In this document: one piece after another, positions 1 through 8,660 of the stretch | Layout: every line of letters begins with the position of its first letter | Position numbering within the stretch: the first letter of the stretch is position 1 | Notes under the pieces: model-generated | What the model was told of the DNA's origin: nothing | What the model saw: only the letters and a program-made list of their open reading frames with translations | The model's database searches: none | Made by a program: the position numbers and the translations under genes | NCBI GenBank assembly: GCA_028278525.1 | Contig: JANQEE010000030.1 | Coordinates: 1 to 64,000, forward strand | Direction of reading: 5' to 3' | Length of the DNA: 64,000 nt | From: Minwuiaceae bacterium | Lineage (GTDB): Bacteria; Pseudomonadota; Alphaproteobacteria; Minwuiales; Minwuiaceae

Positions 1-948
1 CTTGATCTGGTCCATGCCCCAGACGCGCTGGCGGATGAACTCCTTGTCCTCCCAGCCGTTCTCGAAGATGTGCCAGAGGATGCCCCAGATCAGCGCCACG
101 TCCGTGCCCGGCCGGAACCGGACATACTCGTCGGCATGCGCTGCCGTGCGGGTGAACCGCGGGTCGAGCACGATCAGCGGCGCGTTGTTCTGCTCCTTCG
201 CCTTCAGCAGGTGCAGCAGCGACACCGGATGCGCTTCCGCCGGGTTGCCGCCGATCAGGAAGATCGCGCGGCTGTTGTGGATGTCGTTGTAGCTGTTGGT
301 CATCGCGCCGTAGCCCCAGGTGTTCGCCACACCCGCGACCGTGGTCGAATGACAGATCCGCGCCTGGTGGTCGCCGTTGTTCGACCCCCAGAACGCATAG
401 AACTTACGGAACAGATAAGCCTGCTCGTTGGAATGCTTGGCCGATCCCAGCCAGTAGATCGAATCCGGTCCCGACTGTTCGCGGATCTTCAGCATTTTGT
501 CGCCGATTTCGTTGACGGCCTGTTCCCAGCTCAGTCGCTTCCACTTGCCGCCTTCCAGCTTCATCGGGTATTTCAGCCGCCGCTCGCCGTGGGCGTGCTC
601 GCGCACCGACGCGCCCTTGGCGCAGTGGGCGCCCAGGTTGAACGGGCTGTCGAAGCCGGGCTCCTGGCCGACCCAGACGCCGTCCTGCACCTCGGCCATC
701 ACCGTGCAGCCGACCGAGCAGTGCGTGCAAACCGACTTCACTTCCTTGATCTTGCCAGCGCCCTGCGCTTGCGCCTTGGCCTTCTTGACCATGCCGCCCG
801 ATACGGTCGACGCCGCGGCAAGACCGCCGGCGGCGAGGCCCGAACGCGTTAAGAAAGTGCGCCTGTCGATGGCACCGCCGGTCAGTCCGGCCAGGGCTTT
901 CGACAAACGGGGGCCTCTTGCAACCCCGTTGGCCTTTTTCCTAAGCAT
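1..948 (-). CDS. fdhA: Formate dehydrogenase catalytic (alpha) subunit, N-terminal part
   Basis: Molybdopterin/tungstopterin oxidoreductase that oxidises formate to CO2; only the first 316 residues lie in the window and the gene runs off the left edge. A twin-arginine signal (RRTFLTRSG, residues 29-37) predicts periplasmic export. The N-terminal 4Fe-4S ligands are C74, C77, C81 and C109. C199, in [10 protein letters not shown], occupies the position that is selenocysteine in E. coli FdnG, so this is the Cys type. A GGGAG ribosome site precedes the ATG. It is the last visible gene of a minus-strand operon with the TAT peptide, TorD chaperone, DUF3306 and DUF3305. Confidence 0.95.
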   Translation of the reverse strand, partial: MLRKKANGVARGPRLSKALAGLTGGAIDRRTFLTRSGLAAGGLAAASTVSGGMVKKAKAQAQGAGKIKEVKSVCTHCSVGCTVMAEVQDGVWVGQEPGFDSPFNLGAHCAKGASVREHAHGERRLKYPMKLEGGKWKRLSWEQAVNEIGDKMLKIREQSGPDSIYWLGSAKHSNEQAYLFRKFYAFWGSNNGDHQARICHSTTVAGVANTWGYGAMTNSYNDIHNSRAIFLIGGNPAEAHPVSLLHLLKAKEQNNAPLIVLDPRFTRTAAHADEYVRFRPGTDVALIWGILWHIFENGWEDKEFIRQRVWGMDQIK

Positions 949-1009
949 CTCGACACTCCCTAGTGATGTCGGTTTCGTATGTGTTCACAAAGTCCGTCTG
1001 CGTTAAGGC

Positions 1010-1207
1010 CTAGAACCTGGACAGCTCGTAGACCTTCTTCACATGCGCGGTTTCGCGGTAGCCGTCGCCCTCGGCGTGGTCCGCCTCGGCCGCGGTCGCT
1101 TCCTTCGTGCCGGCGACTGCCGCGGCGGCGCCCGCCAGGCTGCCGAGGCCGGCCATCTTCAGGAAGTCACGGCGTCCGGACGACTTTCCGTCCCGCTTGC
1201 TTTTCAT
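1010..1207 (-). CDS. Formate dehydrogenase region TAT-target small protein
   Basis: 65-residue protein with a twin-arginine signal (RRDFLKMAGLGSLAG) and a short tail rich in Glu, His and Lys. It matches the small 'formate dehydrogenase region TAT target' family found beside fdh catalytic genes; the biochemical role is unknown, and a structural or escort role for the exported enzyme is inference. The ATG at 1207 has an AAGG site eight bases upstream. A GTG three codons earlier is possible but worse placed. Confidence 0.85.
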   Translation of the reverse strand: MKSKRDGKSSGRRDFLKMAGLGSLAGAAAAVAGTKEATAAEADHAEGDGYRETAHVKKVYELSRF

Positions 1208-1232
1208 GATCGTCACCTTCCTTGGCTTCGTT

Positions 1233-1823
1233 TCAGTCCATCATCGAAAACGCGGTCGCCTCGATGCCCATGAACAGCCGGCCGACCGTGCCGACCGGCC
1301 GATAGAGCGTCGCGGCTTTCGCCGTTTCCAGGTCTTCGAAGAAATGCGCCGCCCAGGGCTCCAGGTGGCGGTCGAAGAATTGCCGCTGTTCGGCCAGGTC
1401 CGCCGCCGCGCCGAATTCGCCCAATATCAGGCCGGCCATCATCTCGCAGACGGCGGCGATATGGTCTTCCGGCTCGTGCACGTCGTCGGCCCGCGCGATC
1501 CCCAGGCGCATCATATCCTGGCGCAGCTTGGCCAGCGGCTTCTCGTTCAGGAACCCGGTCAGGTAGAAAGACCCGAACGGCACCAGTTCGCCGCGCCCCA
1601 TGCCGATAAAAAGTTCGTGATATTCCTCCGACGCGGCCTCCGCCGTCGTCGATCTGGCCGCCTCGGCGATTGCCGACAGCCCTTTGCCGAGGTCCGATTC
1701 GTCGCCCAGCAACGTGCGCAGCGTTTGCAGGAATGCCTCGTTCGGAGGCCCCGCCATCAACCGGGACAGGAACCTGTAATGGTCCGCGCGCAGCCGTTCC
1801 TCTTGCGAGGGGCTGCTTTCCAA
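1233..1823 (-). CDS. TorD/DmsD-family molecular chaperone for formate dehydrogenase
   Basis: All-helical cytoplasmic chaperone of the TorD family, which binds TAT leaders and apo-molybdoenzymes until cofactor insertion. The family signature is visible as EYHELFIGMG followed by LVPFGSFYLTG, with a later EDHIAAVCEMMAGLI helix. Its position directly before the TAT peptide and fdhA makes the catalytic subunit the likely client. The TTG at 1823 has a GGGGAGG ribosome site eight bases upstream and is chosen as start (196 aa). An in-frame TTG at 1850 would add nine residues but lacks a site. Confidence 0.85.
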   Translation of the reverse strand: MESSPSQEERLRADHYRFLSRLMAGPPNEAFLQTLRTLLGDESDLGKGLSAIAEAARSTTAEAASEEYHELFIGMGRGELVPFGSFYLTGFLNEKPLAKLRQDMMRLGIARADDVHEPEDHIAAVCEMMAGLILGEFGAAADLAEQRQFFDRHLEPWAAHFFEDLETAKAATLYRPVGTVGRLFMGIEATAFSMMD

Positions 1824-2006
1824 CGGCCGTTCCTCCCCGGATGGGATCAAGCGCTGTCCTCCTCAGGACCGGGTTCTCTGAACCCAGGTTCGCCCAACTT
1901 TTCGTTGGGTCGTTTTCGATGAAAAGTCTATGACACGGAATTAACCAAGTCTACATTGACTTGCAGATTGCGAGGGCAATTCGGGTGCCGCGGACGTCGC
2001 GGAATC

Positions 2007-2546
2007 TCAGGTTTTGTCGCTGTTTTCCTCTGTATCGTCGCGTGCTTCGTCGACGGACTGCCCGTCGTCCGCATCGCTCTCTTCCGCCGCGTCCTCGCTC
2101 TCTATGCCTGGTCCCTCCGCAACGGCGGCATGCTCTTCCGCGTCTTCCTGCTCCAGCCCCTTCTGATCGGCATGTTCCGCGTCGGTCAGCAGGCCTTTGC
2201 CGACGCGATAGGCCGTCTTCATGCCTTCGATCACGGTGCCGGCGTCGGTGAAGTCTTCGCCGTAATCGACCAGGCCGTCGACATTGGCCAGCACCGGGTC
2301 CAGCCGCCACAATCGGCGCAACGCCATGCGCCGCAGATCCTCGGGCACGCCGTCGCGCATGAACACCGAAAAATCCGATTCCGCGGTCAGCGTCTCGGGA
2401 TCGGGCAAGGCCTCGATGTCGACGGGCTCTTCGGCTGTTTCCGCGTCTTCCGCTTCCGGGGGCGCCTGCTCGGGCAACACGCCCTCGCGCGCTTCCGCCT
2501 TGCGCCGCGACCACCGTTTCAGGACGCTTTCGTCTTCGTCGGTCAT
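2007..2546 (-). CDS. DUF3306 family protein
   Basis: 179-residue protein of the DUF3306 family, whose members lie in alphaproteobacterial formate dehydrogenase operons. The N-terminal half has the family core (SVLKRWSRRKAEARE, then FSVFMRDGVPEDLRRMALRRLWR). The C-terminal 80 residues are a low-complexity acidic tail rich in Glu, Asp and Ala. No catalytic motif is seen. Its ATG overlaps the DUF3305 stop as ATGA, so the two are translationally coupled. A role in enzyme assembly is inferred only from context. Confidence 0.8.
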   Translation of the reverse strand: MTDEDESVLKRWSRRKAEAREGVLPEQAPPEAEDAETAEEPVDIEALPDPETLTAESDFSVFMRDGVPEDLRRMALRRLWRLDPVLANVDGLVDYGEDFTDAGTVIEGMKTAYRVGKGLLTDAEHADQKGLEQEDAEEHAAVAEGPGIESEDAAEESDADDGQSVDEARDDTEENSDKT

Positions 2547-3079
2547 TGTCGCCGGTCCCCGGGCCGTCTGCCGAACGCCACGTCGTTCGGATCGTAGCGC
2601 TTGCGTTTGCGTTTCTTGAACGGCTCGTCCACGTGGTGCTTGTCGATAAAGTCCTGCACCCACGCGATCACCCCGTCCGGCATCGGCACCCCTTCGACCA
2701 CATCCTCGCCGCTATCCAGGTAATCCTGCGCTTCGTACGGCGATGCGGTCACCAGAAAAGGTTCGACATCCCGCTCGCCGTCGTCGGGTTCCGTCAGCAC
2801 GACATAGATAAGCGGCGGGTCGTTGGACAGGTTGGTCCGATACGCCTCGGTCTCGCGCCGATGCAGTTCCAGCGGAAGGGTCGCGGCATGGTACCGCGTC
2901 CAGCGTTGCCCGGCGCCGATCTCCTTCCAGTCGGAGACCGGCCCGGCCCCGGCGATCACGCTGACCGGCCGCCACGCATGGTCCTGCCACGGATGGTCGA
3001 TCTCGCGGCGTTCAACGACCACGCCAAGTGGCAAGCTGCGGCTTCTCTCGGTCAATCCTGTCCTCCCGTGCGGGACCAT
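2543..3079 (-). CDS. DUF3305 family protein
   Basis: 178-residue protein of the DUF3305 family, first gene of the minus-strand formate dehydrogenase operon. The family core is visible as LPLGVVVERREIDHPWQDHAWRP and later RYHAATLPLELHRRETEAY. The ATG at 3079 has AGAAGG just upstream; an earlier in-frame start would add an Arg-rich stretch and looks wrong. It stops inside the DUF3306 start (ATGA). It is divergent from the tungstate-binding gene, so the promoters of both arms should lie at 3080-3182. Confidence 0.8.
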   Translation of the reverse strand: MVPHGRTGLTERSRSLPLGVVVERREIDHPWQDHAWRPVSVIAGAGPVSDWKEIGAGQRWTRYHAATLPLELHRRETEAYRTNLSNDPPLIYVVLTEPDDGERDVEPFLVTASPYEAQDYLDSGEDVVEGVPMPDGVIAWVQDFIDKHHVDEPFKKRKRKRYDPNDVAFGRRPGDRRQ

Positions 3080-3182
3080 GCGCCTTCTTCGGCGATAGAC
3101 GAACTCAAACTGTATCACGAACTGGACAATCTTGACCGCCGGGCGGCATCATCCGAACAACCAAAAGGGGAAGGATCGGATC

Positions 3183-4013
3183 ATGAAGTTTCTGCGCAAT
3201 ACGGCAATCGCCGTCGCCGCGGTCGCCGCAATGCTGGGCGCCGCCCAGGCCGGAGACCGCCATATCGTCGTCGCCTCCACCACGTCGACAGAGAACTCCG
3301 GGTTGTTTTCGCACATTCTGCCGATGTTCGAGGCGGCGACCGGGATCGAGGCGCGCGTCGTCGCCGTCGGTACCGGCCAGGCGATCCGGATCGCGGAACG
3401 CGGTGACGCCGATGTGCTGTTCGTGCATGACGCGCCGTCCGAAAAACGCTTCGTCGACGCCGGCTTCGGCGTAGACCGTCGGGAGGTGATGTACAACGAC
3501 TTCGTGATCGTCGGTCCCGTCGCCGATCCGGCCGGTATCGGCGGCGCCTCTCTCGCTTCCGCCGCGTTCGGCATGATCGCCGAGGCGTCGGCGCCCTTCG
3601 TCTCCCGTGGCGACGACAGCGGCACCAACAAGGCGGAACTCCGGATCTGGCAGGCGGCCGGCGTCGACGCCCAGGCGGCCTCCGGCGGCTGGTACCGCGA
3701 AATCGGCGCCGGCATGGGCGCCGCGCTCAACACCGCCGCCGCGTCCGACGCCTACACGCTCAGCGACCGCGGCACCTGGCTTGCCTTCCGCAACAAGCGC
3801 AACCTGAAGATCCTGGTCGAGGGCGATCCCGGGCTGTTCAATCAGTACGGCGTCATCCTGGTCAATCCGGAGCGTCACGCCCACGTCAAGGCGGCGGACG
3901 GCAAGGCCTTCATCGACTGGATCACGTCTGAGGCCGGCCAGCAGGCGATCGCCGATTACAAGATCGGCGGCGACCAGTTGTTCTTCCCCAACGCCAAGGC
4001 GCCGAACTCCTAA
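3183..4013 (+). CDS. tupA: Tungstate ABC transporter substrate-binding protein
   Basis: Periplasmic binding protein (276 aa) with a cleavable signal peptide ending at AAQAG. The TupA signature is clear: VVASTTSTENSGLF, AVGTGQAIRIAERGDADVLFVH and MYNDFVIVGP, which form the oxyanion pocket in characterised tungstate-binding proteins. A GGAAGG site precedes the ATG. No permease or ATPase gene follows; the next gene is the 4Fe-4S protein. Placement in this locus suggests that the formate dehydrogenase uses tungsten, which is inference; molybdate binding cannot be excluded. Confidence 0.85.
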   Translation: MKFLRNTAIAVAAVAAMLGAAQAGDRHIVVASTTSTENSGLFSHILPMFEAATGIEARVVAVGTGQAIRIAERGDADVLFVHDAPSEKRFVDAGFGVDRREVMYNDFVIVGPVADPAGIGGASLASAAFGMIAEASAPFVSRGDDSGTNKAELRIWQAAGVDAQAASGGWYREIGAGMGAALNTAAASDAYTLSDRGTWLAFRNKRNLKILVEGDPGLFNQYGVILVNPERHAHVKAADGKAFIDWITSEAGQQAIADYKIGGDQLFFPNAKAPNS

Positions 4014-4113
4014 CCGCTTCGTGAGGCGATCAGCCTGTGCAATCCGAGCCGAGTGTGGCAGCATCGATTCCTTGATGGACCGCCTTTGACAGGCGGCTTC
4101 AGGGAATCGGTGT

Positions 4114-6198
4114 ATGAGATTGAATGGAAAGAAGGTTTTGGTCTGCGATTGCGAGCGCACGATGGCGCTCGACGGCGAGGCGCTGGCCAAGGCCTGCGGC
4201 GCCGGCGTATCCTCGCCGGTCAATACCCAGCTCTGCCGCGCCCAGATCGACAACTTCCGCGCCGCGGCCGCCGACGGCGAGACGCTGCTCGTCGCCTGCA
4301 CCCAGGAAGCGCCCCTGTTCCGCGAAACCCTGGAGGAGATGGCGGACCCGCCGGCCGCGGTCTTCACCAACATCCGAGAGCGGGCAGGGTGGTCCGAACG
4401 GGGCGGGGACGCCATACCGAAGATGGCGGCGCTGCTCGCCGAAGCCGCGCTCGACATACCGCCGGCGCCGACCGTCACTCTGAAGTCGGAAGGGGTCTGC
4501 CTGGTCTATGGCCGGGACGACATGGCGATTGAAATCGCCCGCCAGTTGGCCGGCCGGCTCGACGTCACCGTGCTGCTCACCCAGCCGGCCGACGTACCGC
4601 CGCCGCGCATCGCTGATGTGCCGGTCTTCCAGGGCACCATTGCCGCGGCTCAAGGGCATCTCGGCGCCTTCGAAATCGTCGTCAACGACTATGCGCCGGC
4701 CATCGTCTCCTCGCGCGGTTCCCTGGTGTTCGATCTGGCGCGGAACGGCGCCAGTTCCCGCTGCGACCTGATTCTCGATCTGACCGGCGGCGCGCCGCTG
4801 TTCCCCGCCCCGGAAAAGCGCGACGGTTATTTCAATCCGGATCCGGGCAATCCTGCGGCGGTGCAGCGCGCCCTGTTCGACCTGACCGACCTGGTCGGCG
4901 AGTTCGAAAAGCCCCGCTACGTGGATTTCAACGCCGACCTCTGCGCCCATTCGCGCAGCGGGCTTACCGGCTGCACCCGCTGTCTCGACACCTGCCCGGC
5001 CGCGGCGATCCAGCCGGACGGCGACGTGGTCAGCATCGACCCGCATCTCTGCGGCGGCTGCGGCGGCTGCAACAGCGTCTGCCCGACCGGCGCCGCGGCC
5101 TACGCCATGCCGCCGACGGTCAGCCTGGTCGAACGCCTCGACGTGCTGCTCTCCACCTTCGCCAGCGCCGGCGGCGCCGACCCGGTCCTGCTGGTGCACG
5201 ACGAACGGCACGGCGACGAGTTGATTTCCCTTATCGCCCGCCACGGTCGCGGCCTGCCGGCGCATGTCCTGCCCTTCGCCGTCAACGAGGTGACCCAGGT
5301 CGGCCTCGATTTTCTCGCCGCCGCTTTGGCCAAGGGCGCGGCCGAAATCGTGCTGCTGCCGCCGCCGAACCGCCATGACGAACTGGACGGCCTGACCCAG
5401 CAGGTCGCACTGGCGAACACGGTACTGACGGGCCTCGGCTTCGGCATAGGCCGGGTCACCGTGATGGTCGAAACCGACCCGGAGGTCCTGGAACAATCCC
5501 TCTATACATCCGACCGTATGGAAGCGCCGAAACCCGCGCCGTTCCAGCCGGCCGAAGCGAAGCGCACCCTACTGCGCCAGTCGCTCGATCATCTGCACGC
5601 CGTCGCGCCGCAACCGGTGGATCGGCTGTTCCTGCCGGAAGGCGCGCCGTTCGGCGCCGTCAACGTCGATGTCGACGGCTGCACGCTCTGCCTCGCCTGC
5701 GTCGGCGCCTGCCCGACGGGGGCGATGCAGGACAATCCCGACATGCCGCAGCTCCGCTTCCAGGAAGACGCCTGCGTGCAATGCGGCCTCTGCAAGGCGA
5801 CCTGCCCGGAAAAGGTGATCGACCTGGAACCGCGCCTCGATTTCTCGGGCGAAGCGCGCACGGCGCGCGTCGTCAAGCAGGAGGAGCCATTCCACTGCGT
5901 CCGCTGCGGCGCGCCGTTCGGCACCAAGTCGTCGATCGAACGCATCGTTGCCCAGTTGGCCGACAAGCATGCCATGTTCCAAAGCGGCGACGCGATCGAG
6001 CGGATCAAGATGTGCCAGGACTGCCGCGTCATCGCCCAGTTCGAAAACGTCGACGACCCCTTCGCCGCCGGCCCGCGCCCGACCGTCCGCACCACCGACG
6101 ACTACCTCCGAGAACGCGAGGAAATCGAAGAAGCCCGCACCCGCTTCAAGGCCGGCCAGTCCGACCCGGACGGGGAAGAGGGCAAAGGCTCGGCCTGA
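4114..6198 (+). CDS. Large 4Fe-4S ferredoxin-type protein of the formate dehydrogenase locus
   Basis: 694-residue cytoplasmic iron-sulfur protein. The N-terminal ~270 residues carry an early Cys pair (VLVCDCERT) and no recognised fold. Two ferredoxin-like regions follow: one around residues 277-325 (CTRCLDTCPAAAI, CGGCGGCNSVCPTGA), another around 525-570 (CTLCLACVGACPTGAM, CVQCGLCKATCPEKVI). A final Cys set (FHCVRCGAPFG, KMCQDCRV) may bind zinc or another cluster. Genes of this type are common next to DUF3305/3306 and fdh genes. An electron-transfer or cofactor-maturation role is inferred. Confidence 0.85.
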   Translation: MRLNGKKVLVCDCERTMALDGEALAKACGAGVSSPVNTQLCRAQIDNFRAAAADGETLLVACTQEAPLFRETLEEMADPPAAVFTNIRERAGWSERGGDAIPKMAALLAEAALDIPPAPTVTLKSEGVCLVYGRDDMAIEIARQLAGRLDVTVLLTQPADVPPPRIADVPVFQGTIAAAQGHLGAFEIVVNDYAPAIVSSRGSLVFDLARNGASSRCDLILDLTGGAPLFPAPEKRDGYFNPDPGNPAAVQRALFDLTDLVGEFEKPRYVDFNADLCAHSRSGLTGCTRCLDTCPAAAIQPDGDVVSIDPHLCGGCGGCNSVCPTGAAAYAMPPTVSLVERLDVLLSTFASAGGADPVLLVHDERHGDELISLIARHGRGLPAHVLPFAVNEVTQVGLDFLAAALAKGAAEIVLLPPPNRHDELDGLTQQVALANTVLTGLGFGIGRVTVMVETDPEVLEQSLYTSDRMEAPKPAPFQPAEAKRTLLRQSLDHLHAVAPQPVDRLFLPEGAPFGAVNVDVDGCTLCLACVGACPTGAMQDNPDMPQLRFQEDACVQCGLCKATCPEKVIDLEPRLDFSGEARTARVVKQEEPFHCVRCGAPFGTKSSIERIVAQLADKHAMFQSGDAIERIKMCQDCRVIAQFENVDDPFAAGPRPTVRTTDDYLREREEIEEARTRFKAGQSDPDGEEGKGSA

Positions 6199-6205
6199 AG
6201 AGCGT

Positions 6206-6292
6206 TGTCATCGCGAGGCGCGCAGCGCCGCGGCGATCTGGAAAACACAGAGCCTGGCGTGACGAGATTGCTTCGCGGCGCTCGCAATGACA
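6206..6292. repeat. Dispersed intergenic palindromic repeat, family A, copy 1
   Basis: 87-bp element whose ends are complementary (TGTCATCGCGAG at the left, CTCGCAATGACA at the right), with an internal GGCGATCTGG and AGATTGCTTCG. The same arrangement recurs at 7054-7139 and, in opposite orientation, at 24882-24970. It lies just after the 4Fe-4S gene and could fold into a long hairpin. Confidence 0.75.
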
Positions 6293-6324
6293 TCGAAGTT
6301 CTGGACGGGCCGTGCGTGTGGCGC

Positions 6325-6420
6325 CATGGACCCTCGGATCAAGTCCGAGGGTGACGGTTTTGGGAGCGTGAGACCTAAGCTCTACTATCATACTCGGGCT
6401 TGACCCGAGTATCCATGGTA
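6325..6420. repeat. Compound inverted repeat, two hairpin units facing each other
   Basis: The unit CCATGGACCCTCGGA...TCCGAGGGTGACG (from about 6325) is followed about 30 bp later by a diverged inverted copy, TCATACTCGGG...CCCGAGTATCCATGG (to about 6418). Each unit is a hairpin, and the two pair with each other, giving a cruciform-capable 95-bp block. No gene is seen between 6199 and 6490; this block and the preceding repeat fill most of that gap. Confidence 0.65.
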
Positions 6421-6490
6421 CGGAAGGCGCAACATCGGCGGGTTGTGCCTGATCCGCTCAAACCGAGTTGATGAAAGCATTGCAACGACA

Positions 6491-6817
6491 TTACTGCCTC
6501 ATACCCGGCAACGGCGGCGGCCCCGCCGACCCGCCGGTCTGGTCCCGACACAGTGCCTCGGCCCGGCCGCGGAAAAGCGCCGCCTGCGCCTCCTCGACCA
6601 CCCCGTCCTTCAGCATCTTATCGATATGCGCCCCGCGCTCGCCGACGCAGGCCAGAAAAGCCGCTTCCTCCGCCGATTGCACGGGCGCGTCCGCGGCCGG
6701 CCATAGCTGCTCGCGATGCAGATAGGCCAGCACGCTGGCGCTGCCGAGAAAGCACAGCAGCGCGATCGCCCGGGCGCCGGGCCCGTCGAGGAACGACCGC
6801 TCCGTTTTCGCCGCCAC
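6491..6817 (-). CDS. Small single-pass membrane protein, function unknown
   Basis: 108-residue protein with one hydrophobic segment near the N-terminus (about residues 16-31, AIALLCFLGSASVLAYL) and a soluble tail with two Cys residues and a Pro/Gly-rich end. It starts with GTG nine bases after the DUF6494 stop, so it probably shares that transcript. No family recognised. The start is uncertain because no strong ribosome site precedes the GTG. Confidence 0.5.
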   Translation of the reverse strand: MAAKTERSFLDGPGARAIALLCFLGSASVLAYLHREQLWPAADAPVQSAEEAAFLACVGERGAHIDKMLKDGVVEEAQAALFRGRAEALCRDQTGGSAGPPPLPGMRQ

Positions 6818-6826
6818 GCCCGCCGC

Positions 6827-7033
6827 TTACTCCAGCACGACCTTGCCGTCGATGGTGACGGTCAGGTCGACCTTGCCCACCTGCAGCGTAACGGTCGCGT
6901 CCAGCGTCTCGGACCCGCTTAAGCGCCCATCCGCCACCGCGTCGCGCACCGCCTTCTCGATTTCCCGCTGCGACGTCACCCCGACCGTCTTCAGAAACTT
7001 GCGAATGCTCATGTTGAACGCGTCTTCATTCAT
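6827..7033 (-). CDS. DUF6494 family small protein
   Basis: 68-residue soluble protein beginning MNEDAFNMSIRKFLKTVGVT, the characteristic start of the DUF6494 family as I recall it. The second half alternates hydrophobic and polar residues (LDATVTLQVGKVDLTVTIDG), suggesting a short beta sheet. A GGAGAG site lies upstream of the ATG. It is separated from DUF6352 only by a palindromic repeat and is probably cotranscribed. The function is unknown. Confidence 0.75.
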   Translation of the reverse strand: MNEDAFNMSIRKFLKTVGVTSQREIEKAVRDAVADGRLSGSETLDATVTLQVGKVDLTVTIDGKVVLE

Positions 7034-7053
7034 CGGTCTCTCTCCGTCTTACT

Positions 7054-7139
7054 CGTCATCGCGAGGCCCGAAGGGCCGCGGCGATCTGGAAAACATCGGG
7101 CACTACCGCTCGAGATTGCTTCGCTCCGCTCGCCACGAC
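7054..7139. repeat. Dispersed intergenic palindromic repeat, family A, copy 2
   Basis: Same unit as at 6206-6292 (CGTCATCGCGAGGC... GGCGATCTGGAAAAC... AGATTGCTTCG... CTCGCCACGA). It occupies nearly all of the gap between the DUF6352 and DUF6494 genes, so it would be transcribed inside the operon and could form a processing or attenuating hairpin. Confidence 0.75.
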
Positions 7140-7149
7140 CAACGCCGCC

Positions 7150-8175
7150 TCACGCCGCCGCCGCGAGCGGCAGGTTGAACAGCAGGTTCTGCGGCTTCAT
7201 CCGCACAACGCCGTCCTCGGTCATCGCCGCGCCCAGATAGACCGGCCGGCCGGCGATCTGCGGCATCATCGCGGTCGGGTCGCGGAACTCCAGCCGGAAC
7301 AGCGAGATCAGCCGCGCCAGCCGGTCCTCGCCGACGTGCTTGCCTTCGTACAGATCGTTCAGGATGCCGGTCGCCTCGACCTCCAGCCCGACATGCCAGA
7401 CCCAGCGCTCGTCCTTGATCGACTGCACCGGCTGCACCCGAACCGTCGCACCCAGCATATGCTCGACCCAGGCTTCCAGCACCCGGCAGAACGCGTCCAG
7501 GCCCGGTCGCGTGAAGGTCATGTCCAGCACCGTGTCGAATTTATCGCTGCGGTCCCAATAGATAGACCCGTTTTCCTCATACAGCACGTCAAGGTCGACC
7601 TGCCGCGTCGGCGTCTGGTTTTCGATCAGCAACTGACCCAATCCGCCCATCCCGCCGGTGGCCGCGTACATCTCGACGGTCTCCTCGTCGGCCATCAGGA
7701 TCGCGCCGTCGCGCAGCGTCACCTTCTGGCTGCGGAACAGGACCTCCGCCGCCCGCGGCCGGAGCGGGTCGTCGCAGTCCTCCAGAATGTTGCGCAGGAT
7801 CGCGTGCGCCAGCTGGTCCAGGAACAGCGGCGGCACGGTAATCCCGCCCTCGCCAAACAGGCTCAGATAGGCCGCCTCGATCGTGCCGTGCGCCAGCAGG
7901 TGGTCGCGGAACCGCAGGATATGCTGATAGTTTTCCCGCGCGTCCGGGTCGGCCAGCCTGGCCAGCATCCCGTTTGTGACCGTCATGGTGGGATCGGCCA
8001 GCAGGTCGGCGTGCAGCGCCCGTTCCGCATCGCACGACTCGTCCACCGGCGCGACCTCGGGCCGGTGAAAATACGCTCGCACGAAATCGGGCGTCACGCC
8101 AAGCCGGCCGTTGTCGTCGCGCGTCAGCAGCCGATAGCCGGATGACAGCCAGAAATCAGGGCGCGCTTCGCTCAT
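7150..8175 (-). CDS. DUF6352 family protein
   Basis: 341-residue soluble protein recognised as DUF6352 by its start (RPDFWLSSGYRLLTRDDNGRL) and overall length. The middle has a Gly run (TGGMGGLGQLLIENQ) and acidic stretches; no catalytic motif or membrane segment is visible. Its start overlaps the DUF6505 stop as ATGA. It sits in an operon of conserved uncharacterised genes next to the formate dehydrogenase cluster, which suggests, without proof, a shared process. Confidence 0.75.
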   Translation of the reverse strand: MSEARPDFWLSSGYRLLTRDDNGRLGVTPDFVRAYFHRPEVAPVDESCDAERALHADLLADPTMTVTNGMLARLADPDARENYQHILRFRDHLLAHGTIEAAYLSLFGEGGITVPPLFLDQLAHAILRNILEDCDDPLRPRAAEVLFRSQKVTLRDGAILMADEETVEMYAATGGMGGLGQLLIENQTPTRQVDLDVLYEENGSIYWDRSDKFDTVLDMTFTRPGLDAFCRVLEAWVEHMLGATVRVQPVQSIKDERWVWHVGLEVEATGILNDLYEGKHVGEDRLARLISLFRLEFRDPTAMMPQIAGRPVYLGAAMTEDGVVRMKPQNLLFNLPLAAAA

Positions 8176-8651
8176 TCCTCATCCTCGACGATCTCCCAGA
8201 TCTTGGTATGCACCGGTTCCGGCCGCCGCTCGATCGCGTGAAACCGCTCGACAATGCCATCCTCGCCGAATTCGCGGCTGACCGACAGCAATGTATTGGC
8301 CGGCTTGTCGCAGAGGCTGGCGGCGAACGCCGCTTCCGCCTCCGCCGCCGGCCTGGCCGCGGCCCGGTCCGGCGCGCCGTACTGCGCGACGAAGTGGTCG
8401 GCCAGCGCGTCGATCACCGCCTGGTATTCCGTTTCGTCGATCTCGGCGACCGAAACGAAGGTCGACCGGCCGAAACTGCCGGTGCCGAGAAAGCCGTTGG
8501 CGAAAGCTTGCCGCGCTTTGCCGGAAAGCGTTTCCGGATCGGCGTTCGAGAAGGCGAAGGCGCCGGACACCGCCCATTCGTCCGGCGCGGCGGCATGATC
8601 GAACACCTTCGCGTCGGAGGCGTCGAACCGGATCGTTTTCGGAAACCGCAT
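8172..8651 (-). CDS. DUF6505 family protein
   Basis: 159-residue soluble protein matching DUF6505 (TIRFDASDAKVFDHAA, then AFANGFLGTGSFGRSTFVSVAEI). It lies nine bases after the ligase-fold gene and its stop overlaps the DUF6352 start, so this is a tight operon. No metal-binding or catalytic motif is recognised. Confidence 0.75.
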   Translation of the reverse strand: MRFPKTIRFDASDAKVFDHAAAPDEWAVSGAFAFSNADPETLSGKARQAFANGFLGTGSFGRSTFVSVAEIDETEYQAVIDALADHFVAQYGAPDRAAARPAAEAEAAFAASLCDKPANTLLSVSREFGEDGIVERFHAIERRPEPVHTKIWEIVEDEE

Positions 8652-8660
8652 CGCGTCTTC

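Noticed and set aside
352-354. Possible selenocysteine codon in fdhA
   Set aside because: The codon reads TGT (Cys199), not TGA, so no selenocysteine insertion is needed.
70-852. Long open frame on the plus strand opposite fdhA
   Set aside because: The minus strand encodes formate dehydrogenase with all expected motifs; the opposite frame is a high-GC shadow.
1956-2597. Open frame on the plus strand opposite DUF3306
   Set aside because: The minus-strand frame has a recognisable family core and ATGA coupling; the plus frame has neither.
3105-4478. 457-codon minus-strand frame opposite tupA
   Set aside because: Covers the whole of tupA, has Arg/Ala-rich content and no family motif.
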